In this document: positions 17,220-26,504 of the stretch, piece by piece | Layout: each line of letters begins with the position of its first letter | How positions within the stretch are numbered: the stretch's first letter is position 1 | DNA from: Acidobacteriota bacterium | Lineage (GTDB): Bacteria; Acidobacteriota; Aminicenantia; Aminicenantales; UBA4085 | Assembly: GCA_012797375.1 (NCBI GenBank) | Contig: JAAZPG010000136.1 | Coordinates: 1 to 33,264 of the forward strand | Direction: 5' to 3' | Length of the DNA stretch: 33,264 bases | Program-made: the position numbers and the translations under genes | The notes under the pieces: generated by a model | Databases searched by the model: none | Told to the model about the DNA's origin: nothing | What the model saw: only the letters and a program-made list of their open reading frames with translations

Positions 17220-17930
17220 TCACCAGATTCCCGGGATCAGCCGGAACCTGGTTTTTTTCATGTAGTCCGCGTATCCATCGAGGTCCCGGAGGAGAACGCG
17301 CTCCTCATTCAGGATCCGGATGGGGAAAAGGGCCGCGATGAGCCCGAAGGGGATCAAGGCCCAAAAGCTTCCCAGAGCTAAGGGTGTGAATAAGTAGAGC
17401 AGCAGAACGCCGGCATACATGGGATGGCGGACGACGGCGTACGGCCCGCTGGAGATGACGTTTTGTCCGGCCTCGACCTCGACGACCCGCAAGAGAAAAC
17501 GGTTCTCCCGTATCACCAAGACGAAAATCCCGTATCCGAGAGCCACCATGACGTCGGCGATGACGACCAGGACCAGAGGGACGGCCGACCAATCCCAACG
17601 ACGGTCGAACCCGATGATGAGAAACGCGGCGGCGAATAAGACGAAGCCGGCGAGGGAGAATTTTTTCTGGGTTTTTTCCTTCTCCCTCGTCCGCAGGCGG
17701 CGTTCCATGACTTCGGGATCATGCTTGAAAAAATAGATCCCGACGCCGGCCATCGGAATGAACAGGATCGCCAGGTAAGCCCAGGCTTCCCAGAAGCGCA
17801 GCGTCCCGGCCGGAAGGAACAGCATGAGGCCCAGAACCGCCAGGGCCAGGACATACATCCTTCCCAGTTTCTTTTTCAACGCCGGGACATCGACCTTGTT
17901 TTCGACGCGGGGAGCGTTCGGTCCGCTCAT
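17220..17930 (-). CDS. Isoprenylcysteine carboxyl methyltransferase-like membrane protein
   Basis: A 236-residue membrane protein with about five hydrophobic spans. The C-terminal SAM-binding signature GPYAVVRHPMYAG (residues about 172-184) and the later NEERVLLRDLDGYADYMKKTRFRLIPGIW are hallmarks of the ICMT/PEMT methyltransferase group. Bacterial members methylate varied small molecules or lipids, so the substrate is open. I chose the ATG at 17928-17930 with AAGGAG at 7 bases; an ATG 8 codons upstream lacks a site. A 7-bp hairpin without a T run lies just after the stop (about 17195-17214). Confidence 0.85.
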   Translation of the reverse strand: MSGPNAPRVENKVDVPALKKKLGRMYVLALAVLGLMLFLPAGTLRFWEAWAYLAILFIPMAGVGIYFFKHDPEVMERRLRTREKEKTQKKFSLAGFVLFAAAFLIIGFDRRWDWSAVPLVLVVIADVMVALGYGIFVLVIRENRFLLRVVEVEAGQNVISSGPYAVVRHPMYAGVLLLYLFTPLALGSFWALIPFGLIAALFPIRILNEERVLLRDLDGYADYMKKTRFRLIPGIW

Positions 17931-18119
17931 GATCCGTCTCCTTCCCGCCGTCATTTCGGCCGGAGATGATGCGCCCGGCCGTTCTCCCCGAGGGCTTGGG
18001 GAAATCCCGCCCGCGCGTTGTCCATCCCCGCCTTGAAACGGCCGGCGCCGGCCTTCTCAAACAAAACAAAGACCATGACCGGCGCGGAAAGTCAAGCGAA
18101 TCGCTCCCGGGAAAAGGAT

Positions 18120-19724
18120 TTATTTTTTGTACAGGTCCCCGCCCTTGTCGTCGTAGATGAGGAAGGCGGGAAGATCCTTGACGACGATCCGGCGGACCGC
18201 TTCCATCCCCAGGTCGGCGAAATCGATGACTTCGCTCCGGATGATGTGCTCCTTAGCGATCAGGGCGGCCGCGCCGCCGATCGTTCCGAGGAAGAATCCG
18301 CCGTGTTCCCGGCAGGCTTCGACGACCTTGGGGGAACGGTTTCCCTTGGCCAGGGTGATTTTCGAAGCCCCGGCGGCCATGAGGGCCGGCAGGTAACCGT
18401 CCATCCGCTGGGCCGTGGTCGGGCCGAAGCTCCCGGAGGCCATCCCCCGCGGCGTCTTGGCCGGCCCGGCGTAATAAACGGGGTGGTTCTTGAAATAGTC
18501 GGGGAGGCGGCCCGTTTCCTTGAACATCTTCCAGATCCGGGCGTGGGCGATATCCCGGGCGACGACGAGCGGCCCGGACAGCCGGACCATCGTTCCGACC
18601 GGCAAGGCCGACAGGTCCCGGAGAATTTCCGCGATCGGCCGGTCCAGATCGACCGCCGTTGCTCCGGGGGTCGAACCGGAGGGAATCCCCTCGAGGAACC
18701 TCCCGGGATCTTTCTCGAGCTGCTCGATAAACAGCCCTTCCGCGGTGATCTTCCCCCGGCAGTTTCGGTCGGCGTTGCAGGAAACGCCGATCCCCACCGG
18801 ACACGAGCCGGCATGCCTCGGCAGGCGGATGAATCGCGCCTCGTGGACCAGGAAACGGCCTCCGAACTGGGCGCCCAGGCCGGTTTCCTCGGCGATTTTC
18901 GCCAGCCGTCCCTCCCATTCCGCGTCGCGGAAGGCGATTCCGCTTTTCTTTCCCCGCGTCGGCAGGGAATCCAGGAAGCCGGCCGAGGCCAGCTTGACCG
19001 TTTTCATCGTCATCTCGGGCGAGAGTCCGCCTAGAACAACGGCCAGCCGGTAGGGCGGGCAGGCGGCCACGCCCAGGGCCCGAACGTGCTCGGCTAGGAA
19101 AGCCTCGAGCTTCTTTTCCTCCAGGAGGGCCTTGGACTCCTGGAACAAGGCCGTCTTGTTGGACGATCCGCCGCCCTTAGCCATGAAATAGAAATGGTAT
19201 TCCTCCCCCTCGGACGCCAGGAGGTCGACCTGGGCCGGAAGATTCGTCCCCGTGTTGGCTTCCTCGAAAACGGAGAGCGGGGCGACGAGCGAATACCGGA
19301 GGTTCCGCTTCCGGTAAACGTCCCGGAGGCCGGACGTCAGGGCTTCTTCATCCCGGCCGTCGGTCAGAACACGGTGTCCCTTGAAGCCGACCACCTGGGC
19401 CGAGCCGGTATCCTGGCACAGGGGCAGAACGCCCTCGCCCGCGATGGCCGCGTTCCTGAGAATCGCCCCGGCGACGAAGCGCTCGTTGTCCGAGGCCCGC
19501 GGGTCGTCGACGATCGCCCGGATGCGCTTCAAGAAGGCCGGCCGCAGGTAAAAGGCCAGGTCGGAAAAAGCTTCCGCGGCCAGCAGAACCAAGCCCGCAT
19601 GATCGACGGCGAGCGCCTCCCCCCCGGAGCACTTCACCCGGCGGACAAACCGGTCCGAAACCCGCCGGTATCGCGTCCGGTCCGGCCGCTGCGGGAAAAG
19701 CTTGAAAGGCTTGGGGGCGCTCAT
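18120..19724 (-). CDS. Class I fumarase-type hydratase, probable mesaconase
   Basis: A 534-residue iron-sulfur hydro-lyase of the one-subunit class I fumarase type. The three cluster ligands are in place: Cys103 (PLCQDTGSA), Cys222 (ACPPYRLAVVLGG) and Cys316 (SCNADRNC). The C-terminal beta-type half contains GPLVVARDIAHARIWKMF, YYAGPAKTPRGMASGSFGPTTAQRMD and KGNRSP. I chose the ATG at 19722-19724, whose AAGGAG overlaps the previous stop; an ATG seven codons earlier lacks a site. As last gene of a glutamate mutase/methylaspartate lyase operon it most likely hydrates mesaconate to citramalate; class I fumarases are known to do this. Fumarate activity may coexist. Confidence 0.9.
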   Translation of the reverse strand: MSAPKPFKLFPQRPDRTRYRRVSDRFVRRVKCSGGEALAVDHAGLVLLAAEAFSDLAFYLRPAFLKRIRAIVDDPRASDNERFVAGAILRNAAIAGEGVLPLCQDTGSAQVVGFKGHRVLTDGRDEEALTSGLRDVYRKRNLRYSLVAPLSVFEEANTGTNLPAQVDLLASEGEEYHFYFMAKGGGSSNKTALFQESKALLEEKKLEAFLAEHVRALGVAACPPYRLAVVLGGLSPEMTMKTVKLASAGFLDSLPTRGKKSGIAFRDAEWEGRLAKIAEETGLGAQFGGRFLVHEARFIRLPRHAGSCPVGIGVSCNADRNCRGKITAEGLFIEQLEKDPGRFLEGIPSGSTPGATAVDLDRPIAEILRDLSALPVGTMVRLSGPLVVARDIAHARIWKMFKETGRLPDYFKNHPVYYAGPAKTPRGMASGSFGPTTAQRMDGYLPALMAAGASKITLAKGNRSPKVVEACREHGGFFLGTIGGAAALIAKEHIIRSEVIDFADLGMEAVRRIVVKDLPAFLIYDDKGGDLYKK

Positions 19725-19734
19725 TCTCGTCTCC

Positions 19735-20697
19735 TTATTCTCCATATCCTTCGAGATACTCCTCGATATCGATCATTTCCTCGAACCCGGCCGAGGATTT
19801 CTGCCCCACCAGGCCGACGATGTAGTACTCCTTGGTCCGGGAATCGAAACGGTATTCGTGCAGAAGCCGGAAGTTTTCGATCTCTCCGGCTGTTTTCACA
19901 TGAGTCCGGGTCCCGGTGCAGGGCATGGCGTGCCGGCCGATGCGGATGCGGTTTTCGCCGCAGGCGGCGATCGGCTCGTTCCGGGCGATGACCTCGTTGA
20001 CCTTGCGCTCGAGCTCCTTGAGGTCGACGTTGGGCCGGTGGTTGAAATTGAGGACGAATCCCTGCCGGACGTCGGAGTGGAGCGGAGGGAACGGGAAATG
20101 GTAATCCCGTTTCAAGATCGAACAGGTGATGTCTTCGGCCGAGTGGGCCATCAGCCGGTACTTGATCGTCCGGTCGACGATGTCCTTGATCGCCTGGGGA
20201 AACGGACCGAAAACCGTCGGCCGGGCGACGATGATCTCCTCGCCGATGCCGAACAGAACCTGGGCGTTGTAGCCGAGGGCTTGGTAAACCAGGTCGAAAT
20301 GCTCGATGATCACCCGCCGGCCGTGGGTAACGGCCTTGTGGATGACCTCGGCCAGCTCGAACTTCTGGTGGAAAGCCAGCTCGTAGCGGACGTCGATGTG
20401 AAACGTGTGCCCGGAAAAGGCGTCCTTGGGATCGAAGTCGATGAGCGGCGTCGGCCGGACGTTGATCCCGTCATCGTCGTTGGTCAGCTCCAATCCGGGG
20501 AAGAGCCCCTTGATGAGGGTCGATTTCCCGGAGCCCTCCGCCCCGAGGACGCCGATCACGAGATCCGTCGGGGTGAGGTATTTCTGGGACAGCTCGGCCG
20601 CGACCAGGTAAAGGCGGTTCCGGCCGCGCGGGGCGTAATACGTGGCGTAGATGAGCGTTTCCCGGTGAACCGTCCGCTGCGGACTGGACTTCATCAT
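19735..20697 (-). CDS. P-loop NTPase fused to an AlaX-like (tRNA_SAD) domain
   Basis: A 320-residue protein with an N-terminal P-loop (Walker A GAEGSGKS at residues 52-59 and a downstream RRVIIEHFDL strand that could supply the Walker B acid) and a C-terminal part similar to the second additional domain of alanyl-tRNA synthetase and AlaX. In that domain the first zinc motif HxxxH appears as HSAED (185-189), so the second His is Asp, and the second motif appears as PCTGTRTHVKTAGEI (259-273), with two residues inserted between the usual CxGT and H. The catalytic or metal role may therefore be changed. It sits between DUF4387 and the fumarase in the methylaspartate operon, with GGAGGAGG before its ATG. 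Function unknown; tRNA editing alone does not explain its place. Confidence 0.75.
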   Translation of the reverse strand: MMKSSPQRTVHRETLIYATYYAPRGRNRLYLVAAELSQKYLTPTDLVIGVLGAEGSGKSTLIKGLFPGLELTNDDDGINVRPTPLIDFDPKDAFSGHTFHIDVRYELAFHQKFELAEVIHKAVTHGRRVIIEHFDLVYQALGYNAQVLFGIGEEIIVARPTVFGPFPQAIKDIVDRTIKYRLMAHSAEDITCSILKRDYHFPFPPLHSDVRQGFVLNFNHRPNVDLKELERKVNEVIARNEPIAACGENRIRIGRHAMPCTGTRTHVKTAGEIENFRLLHEYRFDSRTKEYYIVGLVGQKSSAGFEEMIDIEEYLEGYGE

Positions 20698-20714
20698 GTC
20701 CGGCCTCCTCCGCG

Positions 20715-21026
20715 TCAGAACATCAGGCTCAAGAGCGGCGCGTGCTGCTGGGCGCCGTAGATGTCGGTCTCGCCCGGGTGGCCGGACGGAATCGGCCGCT
20801 TGAGGGTGACCTTCAGGGCCTTGGCCGGCTCGAAGTAAACGATCTTGAGGACGTCGGCGGGCCGGCAGCGGTACAGTCGGGCGATTGTGGCCTTGGTCAC
20901 GGCGTTCGACCGCCGGAACAGGTCATAGCCTTTCCGGTCCTTGAAAATGATGTCCAGGGTCAGCTCGTACGGACCGCTGTTTTTCGACCGGATGACCTTG
21001 GCCACGGATAATATGCTGCGTTTCAT
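20715..21026 (-). CDS. DUF4387 family protein
   Basis: A 103-residue soluble protein that I recognise as DUF4387 from the N-terminal KVIRSKNSGPYELTLDIIF and the central YCR-type stretch RLYRCRPADVLKIVYFEPAKALKVTLKRP. DUF4387 proteins are commonly found beside, or fused to, AtuA-like DUF1446 proteins, as here, with a 16-base gap. The two are therefore likely subunits of one enzyme. The reaction is not established. GAGGAG precedes the ATG. Confidence 0.8.
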   Translation of the reverse strand: MKRSILSVAKVIRSKNSGPYELTLDIIFKDRKGYDLFRRSNAVTKATIARLYRCRPADVLKIVYFEPAKALKVTLKRPIPSGHPGETDIYGAQQHAPLLSLMF

Positions 21027-21042
21027 GGGACGGCTCCTCGTC

Positions 21043-22407
21043 TCAAATGGTGACGACCTTGACCGGGAAAGGGGTCCGGCCGGTCAACGGCATCAGGTGG
21101 TAGACCGAAAATTCGAACGTCTCTCCCATTCTGACATCCGAAGGCGAAAAAGGAAAGGCCAGGTTGCCCGCCGTCGAGATCCGGCCCGGGTAGCCGTAAT
21201 GGAGGAGAGTCGAGCGGGTGATGCTGCAGAGCGAATCGGCCGCCTCCGGCGTCGATCCGACGGCCTCGATGACGATCCCAAGCTCGTGGCTCCGGATCTT
21301 CGTCTCGGGCTCCAAGGGGCCCATGACCCCGTCCTTGCCGTAGACGTGGAACTGGATGCGGCCGTCGATTTTCTCAGCCTTGAGGATGTCGCGGACTTGG
21401 CCGGTGACGGCTTCCAGGATCGCGTCGATCTCCTTGATCATGATGGGATCCCGCGTGCCGGCGACCGAGATCGTCCGGAAACCGGTCCGCCGAACGCCCT
21501 CGAGCTTGACGTAATATTCGGGCGTCGGGACATGGCGGCTTCCCCGAACCTCGACCCGGCCGCCGGGCAGGGCGGTGAACGTGCAGGCGGTCAGATCCAG
21601 CTCGCCGCCGGGGCCTGGAAGGTGGTAGGGATCGGTTTTTTCGTAGAGGGTGTGGGCGGCCGTGGATTCGGGAGTGAACGTCCGGGCCGGATTGAGCGTT
21701 TCCAGGATGAAGGAATCCCCGCGGAGAACGCCCAGGGCGCAATCCGCCCCCGAGCCCGGGGTGGCCGCGATGGCCGCGCACTCGAGGATCTTGCCCATGT
21801 GGAGGGCCAAACCCTCATCGAATCCCCGCATGACCGGAAGGGCGGCGAAGACCGCCGGATCATAGCATCGTCCGGCCAGGACGACCTGGCATCCCCTCCG
21901 GAGGGCCTCTTGGATCGGTTCGACGCCCATCTGGGCGACGATGTGGAGGGAGTCGTCCAGCATTTTTTCTGTCAGGGGCGGGACGTAGGCCAGGGGGACG
22001 ATTTCCCCCTTCCGAAGGTGTTTCCGGACGCGCTCCTTCGGAATGTCGGCGTAGATGATGCCCAGGGTGAAGGCCAACTTTTCCTCCCGGGCGATTTCCC
22101 GGATGATCGCCTCGCACCAATCGACATGGGGACGGGCGCCGCTGCCGCCGGCCGTGCCGATGACCACGGGGATGCCCCGCCGCACGCCTTCCCTCAGCAT
22201 AAAACGAAGGTCGCGCTTGACGCCGGACCGATTGGTGAAGGCCTTCCCGGCTCCGAGATAATACGGGCCGGGGTCGGTCGAGCCGGCGTCGGCTCCGATC
22301 AAGTGGGGTTTGCGGGCCAGGCCGGCCCGGAACGATTTCTCCGGAAAGCCGTAGCCGAGAATGGCGGTGGCGGAAAGAACACGGAATTCTTTTTCACGGG
22401 AAGTCAT
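21043..22407 (-). CDS. AtuA-like protein (DUF1446)
   Basis: A 454-residue protein of the acyclic terpene utilisation AtuA family (DUF1446). Recognisable parts are the N-terminal LIGADAGSTDPGPYYLGAGK, the GTAGGSGARPHVDW loop near residue 85, GRCYDPAVFAALP in the middle, and PHLPGPGG/ELDLT-type C-terminal strands. The start lies 2 bases after the methylaspartate lyase stop, and its ribosome site GAGGGG is inside that gene's end. In Pseudomonas AtuA belongs to the citronellol/geranyl-CoA pathway but its exact reaction is not settled. Here, paired with DUF4387 in a methylaspartate operon, it probably acts on a C5 branched acid such as mesaconate or citramalate, or on their CoA ester. That role is inference. 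Confidence 0.82.
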   Translation of the reverse strand: MTSREKEFRVLSATAILGYGFPEKSFRAGLARKPHLIGADAGSTDPGPYYLGAGKAFTNRSGVKRDLRFMLREGVRRGIPVVIGTAGGSGARPHVDWCEAIIREIAREEKLAFTLGIIYADIPKERVRKHLRKGEIVPLAYVPPLTEKMLDDSLHIVAQMGVEPIQEALRRGCQVVLAGRCYDPAVFAALPVMRGFDEGLALHMGKILECAAIAATPGSGADCALGVLRGDSFILETLNPARTFTPESTAAHTLYEKTDPYHLPGPGGELDLTACTFTALPGGRVEVRGSRHVPTPEYYVKLEGVRRTGFRTISVAGTRDPIMIKEIDAILEAVTGQVRDILKAEKIDGRIQFHVYGKDGVMGPLEPETKIRSHELGIVIEAVGSTPEAADSLCSITRSTLLHYGYPGRISTAGNLAFPFSPSDVRMGETFEFSVYHLMPLTGRTPFPVKVVTI

Positions 22408-22409
22408 GG

Positions 22410-23660
22410 TTATTTCCCCTCAGGGCGGGCCCGAAGCACCGCCAGAATGCGCTCCATCTCGTTGCGGACGATCATAAAGCCCTCGTCGAATCCCATCCCG
22501 GGCTTGGCCAGCAGACGTTCGGCCCGGGCGGCCACGGCCGCGTGGACGCAGGCGCGGGCCGAGACGTCCGACTCGTTGCAGGTGCCGCCCTGGTAGGCTT
22601 CCATGCCGTGCCTCCGGCAGTAAAGGACGCTCTCGATGGTGTTCTGGATCCCGCCCAGGTCGGGCGTCTTGATTTGGACCATGTCGCAGCAGGCGGCGTC
22701 GGTGAAATCGCGGACGTCTTCCAAGGTGTTGCACCACTCGTCGGCCACGATCTTGACCGAGGAGCCGCGCCGGCGGAGAGTCTCCCGAACCTTCCCGAGA
22801 AGCTCAATCTGCCGGGCCTTTTCCTCGGCGTCGACCGGCCCTTCGATGTACAGCGGGAACTCGGCCGAATCCTCCTCGAGCGAGGCGAGGTAATCGGCCA
22901 CTCGTCCCGGGTCGAGCCCGAAGATTTGTCCGATCGTCCCGTAGACGTCGATATGGAGGGTCGGACGGTAGGAGGGTTCGGTCCGGAACGCGCGGATCCG
23001 GTCGGCCAGCCAGCGGATGTACGCCCGAAGCAGCTCCCCGTTCCGACCGAGCTTTTCGTCGACGTTGTTGATCAGGGCGTGGGGCAGGACGTCCACGCCT
23101 TTGAGGATCATCTTGTCGGCGTTGACGTAGCGGTCGTCCCCGGTCTGGCCGAAGACGGGGACGCGCTCGGCGACGACCGGGAGATTGTATTCCTCGCAGA
23201 TGATCTCGGCCATGAGCCGGTGACGGTCGAACGCCCGGGCTTGGAGGAGGGCTTGGGACAGTCCGTAGCGGACGGCGGTATGGAGCCGCACACCGTCGAA
23301 TTCCAGGTTTTCGACCTCCCCGGCCATCGTCCGGAACGGTCCGATCTCCCGCCCTTCGAGCAGCGGCCGGATGCGCGTCTCGAGCAGGGGCAAGTAATCC
23401 GCGGCCAGGAAGAGCGGATCGCGCCCTCCGGCTCCGGAATACTGAACCGCGGCGCAATCCCCTCCGGCGACGGCTCCGTTCTCCAGGACGAGGAGAATGG
23501 ACAAGATTTCTCCGGCCACCCGGACGGACTTGAAATGGGGCGTGGCCGGCTGCCCGGTGTAAAAAAATCCGTCGTGGCCGGCCCCGGCCTTGATGGCCCG
23601 CTGGTCGTCGAAATAGAAGGCGGACGACCCGGGCACGAACAGCGTTTTGACAATTTTCAT
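22410..23660 (-). CDS. mal: Methylaspartate ammonia-lyase
   Basis: A 416-residue enolase-superfamily enzyme that eliminates ammonia from (2S,3S)-3-methylaspartate to give mesaconate. The TIM-barrel residues match the Clostridium tetanomorphum enzyme without any shift in numbering: His194 (LPHAL), metal ligands Asp238 (HIDVYG), Glu273 (IEGPVD) and Asp307 (VADEWC), and catalytic Lys331 (QIKTPDLGG). Length is also as expected (413 in Clostridium). The start overlaps the glmE stop by 4 bases (ATGA), so the two are coupled. It draws the product of glutamate mutase onward and needs Mg2+ and a monovalent cation by family knowledge. Confidence 0.96.
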   Translation of the reverse strand: MKIVKTLFVPGSSAFYFDDQRAIKAGAGHDGFFYTGQPATPHFKSVRVAGEILSILLVLENGAVAGGDCAAVQYSGAGGRDPLFLAADYLPLLETRIRPLLEGREIGPFRTMAGEVENLEFDGVRLHTAVRYGLSQALLQARAFDRHRLMAEIICEEYNLPVVAERVPVFGQTGDDRYVNADKMILKGVDVLPHALINNVDEKLGRNGELLRAYIRWLADRIRAFRTEPSYRPTLHIDVYGTIGQIFGLDPGRVADYLASLEEDSAEFPLYIEGPVDAEEKARQIELLGKVRETLRRRGSSVKIVADEWCNTLEDVRDFTDAACCDMVQIKTPDLGGIQNTIESVLYCRRHGMEAYQGGTCNESDVSARACVHAAVAARAERLLAKPGMGFDEGFMIVRNEMERILAVLRARPEGK

Positions 23661-25105
23661 TTCGGCCTCCCGATCAGTTTGCTCTTGCTGATGGCATAGA
23701 TATCATCGGTCACCATCTGGAAGGTGACCGCCCGGCCTTCGGCCTTGGCCCTCTCGGCCAGGCGTTCCTTGTGGAAGGCCATGATCTCGTCGGACAAGGG
23801 AAGATTGCCTTTGGCGAAGAGGCGGATAAACCCCTCGTTGTCGCGGGCCGGAAGAACCCGGCCGCGGTTGAAGATGGACGGGGCGAACGGCACGTCCAGC
23901 AGGCCGCCGGCGAACGCCCGGACGATCCCTTGGATCGGGTCGCCGCCCGAGGCGTTCTCCACGGCGTTCATCAAGCAAGCCACTTCCTCCCGGATCAAGT
24001 TCTTCTCCCGGCGGATGATGTCGTTGTCGCCGCAGATTATTTGGTCCGTCAGCATGGATAAAATCTGGCGGGTGGTTTTGAGGCCGGCGGCGTTGGCTTC
24101 CTTGGTCGGAATCCCGGCGGCCTCATGGGGCGACTTGACGATGATTTTTTCCACGCCGGCCGCGGCCGCGACGAACGAGCCGAGGCTGATGACGGCGAAC
24201 GCCTTGGCCTCGTCCTCGGGAAATCCGCCCATCCACTGATGAAAAACGATCGTCAGGTCGAAATCGGTGAAACCGGCCTTTTCGAAATATTCGCCGGCCA
24301 GTTCCCGCAGCGAGGAGAGGGCGGCCAGGTCCTGGAGAACGTTGCCGCCCTGGCCGTAGCCGAGAGTGATGGATTTGGCGCCTTGTTCGAGGGCCAGGAG
24401 ACCCTCCAGGATGGCCACGGTGTGTCCGATGAACGGCGGCAGGAGGGTTCCGGTCAGCGGCCCGAACGGCTCGCGGTTGATCGAGACGCCGTTTTCCTCG
24501 TACCAGCCGACCAGCCGGTCGATATAGCGCCACGCCCGGAGCGAGTCCCCGAGCTCGACTTTCTTGGCGTACGGGATGTTGTAGGAAATGCCGCCGCCCT
24601 CGAAGCTGGTGAATCCGCCGGCCAGCGAGATCTCGGCCAGGAGCCGGGCGTCAGGCGTGCCATGGCGGACTTGGATCGGTTTGGTCACGGCTTCGGTCAC
24701 CCGGCGGCAGCCGCCCAGGCCGTGGTTCACCGCCGGAAAGCCGTTGAGAAGGGAATGGCCGGCGGCCGTCGATTTCTCGATCCCGACGGCCGCTTCCTCG
24801 TACCGGTTCTGGCGGGTATAGGCGTCGATCGTCGTCGGAAGCAGGTCGGCCGTGCCCTCGGTCTCCAAGAAGCGCAGGAGACGGATGTGATCATCGATCA
24901 GAGCCACGCCCGCCCGGGGCTGGATCAAGGTCCGGCCCTTGGCCTTGGCCCCGCTCATCGCCCGGGCGAAGTTCTTCGCCTCGGGAATGTCCCGTTGGTA
25001 GCGGAGCCCTCCCTCCAAGTCGACGTCCTTGCCGGTCGGCCAGGTTGCCAGAACGGATTTGCGCTGGGTCAAGAAATCCTTCCAGGCCATGGGTTCGTAT
25101 CTCAT
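23657..25105 (-). CDS. glmE: Glutamate mutase epsilon subunit
   Basis: A 482-residue TIM-barrel subunit of adenosylcobalamin-dependent glutamate mutase, almost the same length as the 483-residue Clostridium cochlearium protein. The N-terminal RTLIQPRAGVALIDDHIRLL, the central VRHGTPDARLLAEISLAGGFTSFEGGGISYNIPY and YGQGGNVLQD are characteristic. With GlmS it interconverts L-glutamate and (2S,3S)-3-methylaspartate. It begins 4 bases after glmL, with AAGGAT as ribosome site, and overlaps mal by 4 bases. Recent family usage also names it mutE. Confidence 0.96.
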   Translation of the reverse strand: MRYEPMAWKDFLTQRKSVLATWPTGKDVDLEGGLRYQRDIPEAKNFARAMSGAKAKGRTLIQPRAGVALIDDHIRLLRFLETEGTADLLPTTIDAYTRQNRYEEAAVGIEKSTAAGHSLLNGFPAVNHGLGGCRRVTEAVTKPIQVRHGTPDARLLAEISLAGGFTSFEGGGISYNIPYAKKVELGDSLRAWRYIDRLVGWYEENGVSINREPFGPLTGTLLPPFIGHTVAILEGLLALEQGAKSITLGYGQGGNVLQDLAALSSLRELAGEYFEKAGFTDFDLTIVFHQWMGGFPEDEAKAFAVISLGSFVAAAAGVEKIIVKSPHEAAGIPTKEANAAGLKTTRQILSMLTDQIICGDNDIIRREKNLIREEVACLMNAVENASGGDPIQGIVRAFAGGLLDVPFAPSIFNRGRVLPARDNEGFIRLFAKGNLPLSDEIMAFHKERLAERAKAEGRAVTFQMVTDDIYAISKSKLIGRPK

Positions 25106-25109
25106 GCGT

Positions 25110-26504
25110 TCATCCTTTTAAAACACGGAGTCCGCCGACGGCCGTCCGGGCGGCGGCGTCGGGATAATCCCCGGCCAGGTTCGCCAGCAGGGGGAAGAGA
25201 TACCCCTCATCGGCGTAAGCCGCGGGGGAAACCGGAAGCAGGGGTTGGGAATCGGCGTCGGCTTGGCCGGGGGCGCAGGCCTCCAGGAGAATCGCGGCGT
25301 TTTCGGTCCGGGAGAGATATCCCCCGGTCCCGATCAAGCGAGTGATCCGGCGGAGATCCTTGCCCCGCTGAACGTGAAAGCCGCCCTGGGGCGTGTAAAC
25401 CCGGCTGAGCGTTCCGGCGTGACGGAGAGCGGCCGCCCGGACGCAGGCGGCGGCCATCATCTCGTCATACGCCCGCTCGGCGCCGCCTTCGGGCCGCGAC
25501 TCCGGTTGAGCGGAAACGCGGTGGATGTACGCGTCGAAATCCTCGATCGAACGGCCGGCGGCCGCCAGGCGCGAGGTCAAGTACGCCCGCTCGGATTCCC
25601 ACAAGGCGGCGGCCGAGACGCGGAGTCCGAGGTCGCCCTCGACCGTCCGCTTGAGAAGGGGTTCGTGCAGGCCGCGAAGCAGGACCGAATCCCCTCCGGT
25701 GAAGGCCTCCGTGTGGGAGTAGAAGTCCGTGGTCGCCCCGCCCATGTCGACGAGACCGAAATCGGACCAGCCCGGCTGGGAGGCCCCGATCCGGCGGACG
25801 AGCTCGAAGACGGCCAGCGGCGTCGGCCAGGGATCGCGACCGGTCTCGCGGACGACGGTCGACAGTCCCTTGCCGTCGACGATCCGCTTGAGGAAGATCT
25901 TCCGGATGACTTCGCGGGCCGGCTCGATCTGGATCGTCCCGACCTCGGGCATGACGTTATCGGTGGCGGCCGCCGCCTTGCCGTCGAGCAAGGCCAGGAC
26001 CCGGTCGCGGACCTTGGCGTTGCCGGCATAGAGGATGAACGCGGCGGTCGAGGACCGGCCCAGGAGCTCCGCGTTGCGGAGGACGACGGCCGAATTGCCT
26101 CCGTCGGTGCCCCCGGTGAAGAGGATGATGTCGGGTTGGAGGGCTTCGAGGCCGGCGATCTCGTCGGCCGCGAGCTCATAGGAATACGTCCGGACGATCT
26201 TGCCTCCGGCCGAATACGCGGCCATCCGGGCGATCGAAAGAGTCAAGTCGGCCGTCAGCCCGAGAGCCGCGATCTTAAGACCGCCTCGGGCGGAGGAGGA
26301 CAAGTAAACCGGAAAATCCTCCGGCCCTCGGCCGCCGGGGCCGAGTTTCTCCCGGACCCGGCCGAAACCGACGGCCAGGTTGTCGGCCGTCGTCGGCGTC
26401 TCGGCCCGGGAGAGAAGCCGGAAAGCCCCCGCCTCCAGGGCGAACAGGGCGCCCTTGGTGTAGGTCGACCCGATGTCGATCGAGGCGAGGGCCGAGGGCG
26501 TCAT
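25110..26504 (-). CDS. glmL: GlmL/MutL, ASKHA-fold partner of glutamate mutase
   Basis: A 464-residue protein with the actin-like ATPase phosphate motifs DIGSTYTKG (residues 10-18) and [11 protein letters not shown], close in length to the 462-residue MutL of C. tetanomorphum. It is always found between the small and large mutase genes and is thought to act as chaperone or reactivase that exchanges damaged cobalamin; it is unrelated to the DNA mismatch repair MutL. Its ATG overlaps the glmS stop by 4 bases and it has no ribosome site of its own, so translation is coupled. Confidence 0.93.
   Translation of the reverse strand: MTPSALASIDIGSTYTKGALFALEAGAFRLLSRAETPTTADNLAVGFGRVREKLGPGGRGPEDFPVYLSSSARGGLKIAALGLTADLTLSIARMAAYSAGGKIVRTYSYELAADEIAGLEALQPDIILFTGGTDGGNSAVVLRNAELLGRSSTAAFILYAGNAKVRDRVLALLDGKAAAATDNVMPEVGTIQIEPAREVIRKIFLKRIVDGKGLSTVVRETGRDPWPTPLAVFELVRRIGASQPGWSDFGLVDMGGATTDFYSHTEAFTGGDSVLLRGLHEPLLKRTVEGDLGLRVSAAALWESERAYLTSRLAAAGRSIEDFDAYIHRVSAQPESRPEGGAERAYDEMMAAACVRAAALRHAGTLSRVYTPQGGFHVQRGKDLRRITRLIGTGGYLSRTENAAILLEACAPGQADADSQPLLPVSPAAYADEGYLFPLLANLAGDYPDAAARTAVGGLRVLKG

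Noticed and set aside
18040-18053. 14-base perfect palindrome GGCCGGCGCCGGCC downstream of the fumarase
   Set aside because: Considered as terminator of the glm operon, but it is followed only by GTTTC on the minus strand; GGCC/CCGG runs are common in this genome, so chance is likely.
20941-22596. Plus-strand frame of 551 codons opposite AtuA and DUF4387
   Set aside because: Shadow of two well-supported minus-strand genes; no recognisable motif.
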